This document shows positions 9,041-17,000 of a stretch of 64,000 nt of DNA, one piece after another. The translations under genes and the position numbers were made by a program. Location: positions 1-64,000 of the forward strand of contig MLAK01000637.1 in NCBI GenBank assembly GCA_001839685.1. The letters are read 5' to 3'. How positions within the stretch are numbered: position 1 is the first letter of the stretch; each line of letters starts with the position of its first letter. Origin of the DNA: Tritrichomonas foetus (taxonomy: Eukaryota > Parabasalia > Tritrichomonadida > Tritrichomonadidae). A model generated the notes under the pieces. That model did not search any database. It saw only the letters and a program-made list of their open reading frames with translations, and was not told where the DNA came from.

Positions 9041-10444
9041 TTAAATAGGAAATTTTATTAAGGTACAAAAAGCAGTTACAACATCAACAAGTTCTTTTCT
9101 TTCTTCAATTAATTCACCAAAAATTTCACTTGCATCAAATGCATAAAAATATTCCAGAAATTCATCATTCGTTCTTCCAGTTGCAGCAAATAAATTCAGC
9201 ACTCTGGACAATGAATCAAAAATTTCTTCAGCCTTTCCATGATTGATTGCAAGTAGATTTAAAAGACTTTCAATAATAAAAACAAAAGAAAGTGAAGTGA
9301 CTTGGGCACCTGAACCTTTTTGAATAATAGAAATTAAAACATCACCAGCAAGAAGTCTAAATTTAAATTTTGAATGAAAAATAATCATGAAAATTTTATT
9401 TGGAATATCAAATTCTTCGAATTGGAAAATTTTCTGAATTGAAATGAGGTGGTTATCAATGATCTGTTTAAGAAAGTTTAGGCATGATAAAACGATAGTA
9501 TCATCATATTTAGCAGTATATTTACCATTTTTTTCGAGAAAAGTTAAATGTTCATTTATTAATTCTATGTCAAAAAAAGCATCATTGTTTAAAATTTCAT
9601 CATTGAGATAAGGAAGGAGCAATGAAAGTGTATCATAGCCAATAACAATATTAATTCTTAATTCTTGGTCATGAATCATCTGAATGAAAGTAGAAATCCA
9701 ATTTTTTTGAATTAATTGATGAATAAATCTTTGATTTGATGTTTCAATCCCACTTTGGATGATATAAAAAGTATCATATTTTGCATGATTTCTGCCACAA
9801 TTTATAAGAAAATCAAAGGTATCAAATAATTCTTCACAATATGATTCGGAAAAATCATCGGTTAATAAATGTGGAAGAATTCTATATATGAAAGGAGCAA
9901 CAAAATTTGCAGTTTCTACCGAAATTGAATTGGTTTTGACTGCAGGCCAAAAAATTATGGATTCTTTTGATGCAAATTCACTTAATTTACATACAACTTT
10001 AAGTGCATTAAGTTTAATGCTATTAATTTCAATACTACCACAAAAATTTGAAATTGGTGTAGAGAAATTCGGCAAAAACAAATTTGATATAAAATTATTA
10101 TTTTCACAAATCAGTGAAAAAATAATTTTCAGGGTTATTTCTATAATTTCATAAACAGAAGACGATAAGCAATGTTCTAAAACTCGAATAAAATTTGGAT
10201 TTTGGAAATGCTGAATATAGAATTTTAAAAACATTTTATTTTCATAGATTTGAGAGAGATTACATAAAATATTATTGTTGTCATTTTTACGAATCAAATT
10301 GATTGTCATGTCAATCAATTGATTTATTGTTTTTAAATTATCGAAAATGACATGTTCATCACATTCAATTTGTTCTTCTAATTCAATTCTCTGGAACATC
10401 TGACTCTCTCTTGATTGTTGAAGAGTCGTTTTATAGTCATTCAT
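9041..10444 (-). CDS. Armadillo-like helical protein, function unknown
   Basis: This is a 467-residue helical protein. The frame is open further upstream, but the first ATG is at 10444 (MNDYKTTLQQ), and that start is chosen. The N-terminus is polar and Gln/Glu-rich. The remainder is a run of leucine-rich amphipathic helices with intervening short turns, consistent with an armadillo/HEAT solenoid. It resembles the proteins at 159-1550 and 50672-51961 in size, composition and N-terminal layout. No signal peptide or membrane segment is seen. The start codon is 158 bp from the divergent Brr6/Brl1-like gene, so the two probably share a promoter region. Function is unknown. Confidence 0.85.
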   Translation of the reverse strand: MNDYKTTLQQSRESQMFQRIELEEQIECDEHVIFDNLKTINQLIDMTINLIRKNDNNNILCNLSQIYENKMFLKFYIQHFQNPNFIRVLEHCLSSSVYEIIEITLKIIFSLICENNNFISNLFLPNFSTPISNFCGSIEINSIKLNALKVVCKLSEFASKESIIFWPAVKTNSISVETANFVAPFIYRILPHLLTDDFSESYCEELFDTFDFLINCGRNHAKYDTFYIIQSGIETSNQRFIHQLIQKNWISTFIQMIHDQELRINIVIGYDTLSLLLPYLNDEILNNDAFFDIELINEHLTFLEKNGKYTAKYDDTIVLSCLNFLKQIIDNHLISIQKIFQFEEFDIPNKIFMIIFHSKFKFRLLAGDVLISIIQKGSGAQVTSLSFVFIIESLLNLLAINHGKAEEIFDSLSRVLNLFAATGRTNDEFLEYFYAFDASEIFGELIEERKELVDVVTAFCTLIKFPI

Positions 10445-10602
10445 AATACATTTGATTTGTTGAGTATTGAAAATATTCAAAAGATAAATAGCCACGACTT
10501 CGACCAAATTTTAATTGAACTCATGACTCTTGACCAAATAATGTCTGAATAATTTCAACTTACTTGGTAAAAAATTCCCTTTCACGGAAGTCCCTCTCTA
10601 CC

Positions 10603-11088
10603 ATGACTTTAGTCCCAAAACAGCAAGAAAACAACAACGAGGTACAAATACATAATCCGTTTTCCAATCAAGATATGAAGGATGTGATCAAAGCTGCATC
10701 TGTTCATATCTACTTCCAGCTTTTTATCAAAGTTCTCATCACGTTGGTCGGTCTTTTCCTGTTTATAGTCATTTTACGAAGTATTTCGAACGACATTGAA
10801 CGAGAAATTCAGAAAAATATCCAATCAGAAAATATCGAACGCGAAAAATGCAAAAAGGAATACGACGATAATCTTTGCGCCAGAGAAAACGTTCCTCCGG
10901 CTCTTCGCGGAAGCTGCGACGCTTGGCGGATTTGCATGAATACCGCGCCATCAGGAATTGGCCGCACGAGGGCCGCTGCTCGGTTTTGCGCACAGCTTAT
11001 TAACGAACTAGTCAATCCGCTTTCACCGAAGGCCATTGTGCTGATGGCGCTTGCGGTTGCTGGCTATTTGATTGTCCATAATGCATGA
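10603..11088 (+). CDS. Brr6/Brl1-like nuclear-envelope protein
   Basis: This is a 161-residue protein with two membrane segments (about residues 35-60, containing FIKVLITLVGLFLFIVIL, and about 143-160, containing IVLMALAVAGYLIVH). They flank a lumenal domain with ordered cysteines: C-KKEYDDNL-C, then P-x-A-L-x-x-S-C-DAW-x-x-C-M, then ARFCAQLINELVNPLSPKA. This order matches the conserved disulfide domain of Brr6/Brl1 proteins, which act in nuclear-envelope and pore assembly and in membrane lipid homeostasis in fungi and other organisms with closed mitosis. Assignment is from the motif order; a fifth cysteine is present. The 3' half is unusually GC-rich for this window. ATG 10603 is the first ATG in the frame. 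The location in the nuclear envelope is inferred from the family. Confidence 0.8.
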   Translation: MTLVPKQQENNNEVQIHNPFSNQDMKDVIKAASVHIYFQLFIKVLITLVGLFLFIVILRSISNDIEREIQKNIQSENIEREKCKKEYDDNLCARENVPPALRGSCDAWRICMNTAPSGIGRTRAAARFCAQLINELVNPLSPKAIVLMALAVAGYLIVHNA

Positions 11089-11212
11089 AAGTGAGAAAAA
11101 TGTTTTGTTATAGAAATAGAAACTAATTGATTCATGGTTTAAACTTATAAAATGAGTTTATTTGTCTAACAATTTTGTTTTTTCATTCTTGTAAAAAAGA
11201 AGGGGAAAAAAA

Positions 11213-11285
11213 TAGTCCCGACGGGTATCGAACCCGCGACCCTGGCCTCATAAGGACCATGCTCTAACCACTGAGCTACGAGACT
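11213..11285 (-). tRNA. tRNA-Ile (anticodon UAU)
   Basis: The minus strand folds as a complete cloverleaf. The acceptor AGTCTCG pairs with CGGGACT (one G-U), the D stem is GCTC/GAGC, and the anticodon stem TGGTC/GGCCA encloses the loop CTTATGA. The T arm is GCGGG-TTCGATA-CCCGT, and the discriminator base is A. Anticodon UAU reads AUA isoleucine codons, which are frequent in such AT-rich genes. Internal A box (TAGCTCAGTGG) and B box (GGTTCGATACC) promoters are intact. No intron is seen and CCA is not encoded. Confidence 0.95.
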
Positions 11286-11434
11286 TTCTATGTAAGCACC
11301 TATAATTATTCATTTGAAAAATAACACAAAACTAACATATGAATCTAATATTATTCAACCGATCTTGTGAATGAAATTAATTATAAAAAGCGATAAAATT
11401 CGATTCATAACATGTTTTAAATAACTATATTACA

Positions 11435-13753
11435 TCACTGATTTTGCGGATGAGAAATATCCAACAAGTAAATATCGATTGCTGTTTGCCAATCATTCAA
11501 AGAAATCAGTTTCCCCAGAAATTTTGGATCAACATATTTTGTACAAACAGTATGACTTAATGAATTTCTCAAAAAAGAAAGTGCAAATATTGTTTGAGGT
11601 GATGATGCAGTTTGCGACAATGATAAAACTTCATCAATATATTGGTACACAATTGGGAAATTTTTATCTCTTTCTTTATAATTTAATAGTAAAAGAATTG
11701 AAAAAATTGAAAAATATATTGGATTTCGTAAATCTACAAGTGAATTTTTTGCATATGAAATAATAGCTTCCCCAACATCAACATCAAGGGATCTAATTGC
11801 TGATGAGACAAGCATAGCTGCAACTTTATATGCGCTGGAAATAGCTACAGAATCAGGTCTAGATATGACAAAATGTCTTAAAAAGTCCAAAAGCTTTTCG
11901 AAAAATAGTTTAAACCCAAAAATATTAATGTAAGCACGCCATGATAATAAAATATTCACCATTGATGGATCATGAAGTGTTTTAACCGTTTGAGTTATAA
12001 TTATGTCACTTTTAATTGTCTGTAGAATCATATTTAGAGAAGGTGGTGGAAATCTCACTTTAACATCATAATTTGGAAAACTTTGGGCACCAATCCAAAC
12101 TTGAAAAGGGGGTGAAATGTGAATCATCATGATATAAAAGTATGATTTAAGTACATCAGTATTATAATAAGGAATCGATAAAAGTGATTCAATAAAATTC
12201 ATTTTAGGTCTGTAAATAATTGACCATGTCATGACAGGAAGCCATAAAATATTATGCAATTTAAGTAAATTTGCAACATTTTTCAAACTTGGCTCTTTTT
12301 TGAGAGTCATTAAATAAATAAACAATGTAGACATGTTTTTTATTGGTGTTTCATTATTTATTTGATCAATTGAATAAATATATTCGTCTTTAATTCGTGG
12401 ATTTTCTGCTTCTGGTGTAGCACAAACTAGGAAAAAGTAAATAAAATATCGAATTTGTGGATCATTAATTTCATTTAATACAAAATTTAAACAATATTGC
12501 CGATTATTTGGAAGTCCACTATTCCATTTACTATAAAGAATGTGAATAAATAAAACAAATAAAGGCTCAAATGATTCATAATTTGTTGATTGAGTACATA
12601 ATTTGAATATTTGAGGAATCAACGTTTTAACACATTTTGAGATGCCAAAAAAGACAGAAATGTCAAATAATTTTGAAATCATTAACTTCGAATATAAAAC
12701 AGCTCTTTCCATATTTTGTGATTCAAAAATATTTGTCATGTTTTCCAAAAGTGTGTTTGAAAGTTTTGGATATTGTAAAACTAAATCAAAAATATTGGTA
12801 TCATTGATTTCAACACTTTCTGGTGGATCTGAGAAAATAGCATCTAAAAACTCTTTATCTATATGGAATTTAATATAACGATTCGAAGAAGTATTCATTA
12901 ATTTTAAAATCTCATCTTTTACTTTATTTACCTTTTCAAAATCATCAGCTATTCCTTTCAAAACAACAAATGGGAAGTTGTAAATTGTATAGGCAACTGT
13001 TATTGATGGATAATTAATAAATTCTTCAAGAAAAGTTACGTAAATGTGAATCCAACTGTTGATACTAAAAAGTGTCGTAGAAATAATTGAAGCAGTTTCG
13101 AAAAAATGTGTAGAAATAAATGAAATTGAATCTCTAGCATTAAAAGATGCATCGTATTTAGCATTTTTGTGAATTTCTTGAACCGATCTTAAAAAGAGCT
13201 TGTGAAAAAATGATGCTTGATTTTTCAGAGTGTTGTTTTTGAGAAGATTTTTCAATTTCTGCCAAAGTGTGTCTGCCAAATCAGGTGAAAATTTAAAAGC
13301 AGTAACAAAAGCAACTGTGAAGAGAGGAGACTCAGTAATTTCTGATAATGCATTAATTGATAATGAAATGTCTGAAGAATTGACACAAAAGTCAATAATT
13401 GTTAGTGCACAATTTGCTGTTTCATGAGTGTTAATTGGAAGAAAATTAAAAAAATTGCATTTTGAAAATGAAATGAAATTTAAAAATCCTTGCATGAATT
13501 TGTACTCTGGTCTCTGGAGAATCGGAATCAGTGCGCATGGCTGGCGGTGTATAATGCTGGATAAATAACTAATTATTAATTTTGGCGGTGATAAATCGTA
13601 TTGAGAAGCTATTGATAAAAGATTTTGTATAACACCGGGAATAAGATGTATTTTTTCGTCTTCAAAGAGTAAATCGGTAAATGAATCGGCGCTAACTTGA
13701 TTATTCCAACAATACTTTATAAAATCTACTGGAGAGGGAGTTTGAAGCGATAT
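11435..13753 (-). CDS. Large helical protein with an apparently non-ATG start
   Basis: An ATG-initiated frame runs from 13495 (686 residues), but the same frame is open for 86 more codons upstream and its translation is clearly protein-like. It contains LQTPSPVDFIKYCWNNQVSA, then an LLFEDEKIHLIPG segment, then YDLSPPKLIISYLSSIIHRQ. It begins at ATA-TCG (13753-13751) immediately after an A7 run, exactly where an ATG would be expected. An in-frame TAA lies at 13774-13772. The full product would be 772 residues, helical, with HEAT-like character and no membrane segment. The SPVDFIKYC...VSADSF opening recalls large Mediator tail subunits (MED5/MED24 type), but this is only an impression. Either ATA is used, a 5' exon supplies the start, there is a sequencing error, or the N-terminus is lost. 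Confidence 0.75.
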   Translation of the reverse strand: MSLQTPSPVDFIKYCWNNQVSADSFTDLLFEDEKIHLIPGVIQNLLSIASQYDLSPPKLIISYLSSIIHRQPCALIPILQRPEYKFMQGFLNFISFSKCNFFNFLPINTHETANCALTIIDFCVNSSDISLSINALSEITESPLFTVAFVTAFKFSPDLADTLWQKLKNLLKNNTLKNQASFFHKLFLRSVQEIHKNAKYDASFNARDSISFISTHFFETASIISTTLFSINSWIHIYVTFLEEFINYPSITVAYTIYNFPFVVLKGIADDFEKVNKVKDEILKLMNTSSNRYIKFHIDKEFLDAIFSDPPESVEINDTNIFDLVLQYPKLSNTLLENMTNIFESQNMERAVLYSKLMISKLFDISVFFGISKCVKTLIPQIFKLCTQSTNYESFEPLFVLFIHILYSKWNSGLPNNRQYCLNFVLNEINDPQIRYFIYFFLVCATPEAENPRIKDEYIYSIDQINNETPIKNMSTLFIYLMTLKKEPSLKNVANLLKLHNILWLPVMTWSIIYRPKMNFIESLLSIPYYNTDVLKSYFYIMMIHISPPFQVWIGAQSFPNYDVKVRFPPPSLNMILQTIKSDIIITQTVKTLHDPSMVNILLSWRAYINIFGFKLFFEKLLDFLRHFVISRPDSVAISSAYKVAAMLVSSAIRSLDVDVGEAIISYAKNSLVDLRNPIYFSIFSILLLLNYKERDKNFPIVYQYIDEVLSLSQTASSPQTIFALSFLRNSLSHTVCTKYVDPKFLGKLISLNDWQTAIDIYLLDISHPQNQ

Positions 13754-13774
13754 TTTTTTAATATTGAAAATTTA

Positions 13775-14084
13775 TCCAGTTTTTCTTATTCTATCTGGTC
13801 TATACTTTTCAAAAAGTTGATAGATTTTACATTACATAACAACACTGTTCAACGTTCTCCGCAATTCTTTTAAAAACTATAGGTCTTAAGTATTTGGCCA
13901 TTTACAAATTCCACTTTTATCAACTAATATGATCATCTAACTATCACACTGCTTTTTTTAAAAAAAGAAAATATCAATCAAACAAATAGAAAATTTCGAA
14001 TTAGTTTTATTTAAATAAAAAACATCAAAGAATATTCTTTTATAAAATACAGATTACAACTTCAATTAACTTGTAAAGCTAATA
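13775..14084. other. Intergenic region, about 310 bp
   Basis: AT-rich spacer between two minus-strand genes. It should contain the start region of the gene at 11435-13753. I see no ATG-led upstream exon with trichomonad-type splice signals (GTATGT and ACTAACACACAG). Confidence 0.5.
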
Positions 14085-17000
14085 CTATTCATCTTCACTC
14101 AGTGGTGGCAATTGCGATGCTTCATTAGTAGGCAATGATTGCCTTGTTGCTCTCCCTTTAAATATTTTTCCTCTGTCAAGAATTCCACCACCTACTTTTG
14201 AAACAGTTGACTTTTTAGATCCGCAGAATAAACAAGTAAAGTTAGTTTTTCCAGCAACAGTTGTTTCTTGCGCACCCATCTGCCGAATTAATTCTTGAAT
14301 CCTGTTTTCAAGATCTTCCGAGGTTATTTTATCAACAAGGGAATTTATAGCTTTAGTGGCTTTTGAATCAGCATCTTGAACTGCAACCCGGATTTTCCTA
14401 AAGAATGTATCAATAAATTCTTTTTCAACTTTTTGTCCAATTTGATCTTCAATACATCTAATTCTTTCAGTATTACTGTCGATGTTAATCATCAATTCTG
14501 ATCTCAACTCATATAAAAATGGCATTAAAAGTTCTAACATATCTTTCTTCGGCATTGCATTAAGAACTCTCATATCTTTAACTATTTGTGGAACTTCATG
14601 GCCAACATTTGGTTCTCTCTGCATTAAAGGTGTTGGTGCAGGTGGTGGAATTGGTGGAAAATCTTGTGGTTTGGCATTTTCATTATCATTTGAAGGAACA
14701 TCTTTGGTTGGTGGTGGCAAATTATGCACAATATTAGCAGAAGGTTTATAAACTTGTTCAGTTGGCGGTTTTTCAATGATTGGTTGTCGAGTTGGTGGAT
14801 TACTATGTTCTGGAACTTCAGGTGGCAATTCTAGTTTATGAATACTTATAATATTTTTATGTTGTGTATCACTTAGCATTTTAATCGCATTGACTAAGTT
14901 CAATTCAACATTAATATCTTTAGGAGGAGGAGGGGGTTCTTTCTTAACTTCTTCTTTTTCGTCTTCAGGTGGTTTAGTAATTGTATGGATTTCTTTTACG
15001 ATTTCTACAACCTTTTCAGGTGGTTTATTTAAATGCTCATAGAGTTCACGACGAATTTCAGAAATTTGGCTTTCATAATCTTCAAGTTTCAAATCAATCT
15101 TTCGTCGAAGATTACGAAGTGTTGATTCATCAATAGATCTTTCGGTTTCAAGTTCATCTTTTTGCTCAGTTTTGGCATTTTCTGAATATGGTAAAATTGG
15201 TGGTGGCTGATTACTTTTAACTTTCAAAATTTGAATGTCTGTTCGTAATTCAACAACAGCTTCACGAAGGAGTCTGAATTGTCTTTCATATTTGGATATT
15301 GTAAGATCTTCTGGATCAAAAACAGTGTCAGGTTGTGTTTTTTGAGTAATATCAAAATCAGGATCAATAGAAAATCCACCAATAAATTGAAGACCAACTT
15401 TTGGTTCTTCAGATGCAACTTGGGCACTTTGTTGACCTGGAATATATTGTGTATAATATGTTTTTCCTTGATTTTGATTTGGTGTTGGTTCTTCTCCAAG
15501 GTTTCCAGAAGAAGGTTGAAATGGAATCAGGGCGACATCTTCAGATTCCTGTGGCTCATCATCAAATAATTTTTCATGCTCTTCATTAATTTGCTCGGTT
15601 TGTTGAGGTAATTTGTTTTGAATTTTGGCTAGGTCTATCTTACTACTTCGATTACTATGATGTTTATGATGCTTATGATGTGAACCTTCTTTAGATGGCG
15701 TAATTGTGAAATCAGAAGGAATGATTCTTTTTGTATTCACAGGTGAACCATCTAAAGGACTTCTATGTTGTATTCGAGAGTATAAATGTGATGAAAATGG
15801 TTTATCATCATCTATAATGGCGGAATTTGGTCTCATTGCACCTGTATTAATGATTGTCTTTTCTAAATCGTAGAATTGACTTTCGAGTGCTGATACAGAA
15901 AGCTCAAACTTATCAAGTCTTTCTTTTAGAAGCTCAACAGCTTCATTATTTATTGCTGATTTTGTATTATCTACATAATTAACAACAACTGGCTTTAGAG
16001 GTTTATCTTCGTTATTTTTATCTGTACTTGATGGTGAAGGATTAGTTAATGGTTTACAATCAACCAAAATTATATTTGGGGTGCTGCTTAGTGTCGGCTT
16101 AGAAAGCTGAGAAATAATTTTCTTTGGCTGTGGTGGAACAGTTGCATAAATAACACTACCGCTTGCATTACTAGCTTTTATATTTGAACCAGTAACTTTT
16201 GGTAGATTTTCAATGATTTCTTTACTTTGTGTAGTATTAATCAATTCAACAGGTTCTCCACCTTGCATTTGATTTAATGTATTCACAATCTCTGCGATTC
16301 GATTAGTATTCTCATCAATATTTTGTTTCAGGGAATTATAATTTGTGTGATTTTGAGCTTCAAGTGCTTTTTGAATTAGAGAAGAAATATCATCACGTGA
16401 TAAATTTTGGGAAATTTCACCACTTGTTGCTTCTGGGATTTTCACAACAATTTGTTGTGGTTCACTTGCTTTAACTTCACTTATAATTGATAAAGAAAGC
16501 AAATGTTCAAGTCCAAATACTCTAGGTGGCTGATATTTATGATAAACTGATGATCCAACACTAATACTGGAATTTTGAACAGGATTTGTAGCGTATTGTT
16601 CCATGTATTCCATATCACCCATTTCATCGACATTTAAAACCAGATCATCATTATCGACATCATCGGTTTGAACATAAACATCAACAATCATTACTTCATC
16701 TTCATATTCATCTTCTTCATCAGCATTTCCACATTCAACATCATCAGTTGTAATTCCATGTGAGACAAGGCGAGGTTTATCTTCATCTTCGTATTCATAT
16801 TCATATTCGTTTTCTTTGGATTTCTTCTCATTTTCATTTTCGGTACCTGCGCCTTGAGAAACCAATTGTGGTTTCTTACCTTTAGGTCGAAGTTTTGCAT
16901 GTTCTTTCTTCTCTTTATTATCATCTTTCGATTGTGTTGTTTGAATTGATGTTGTTGAAGTTGTTGAATCTTCTGGATCGTTTGTAGATGTTTCACTATC

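Noticed and set aside
15224..15589. Overlapping frames of 62-96 codons on both strands
   Set aside because: All lie within the 1760-residue gene and have no independent start or family similarity.
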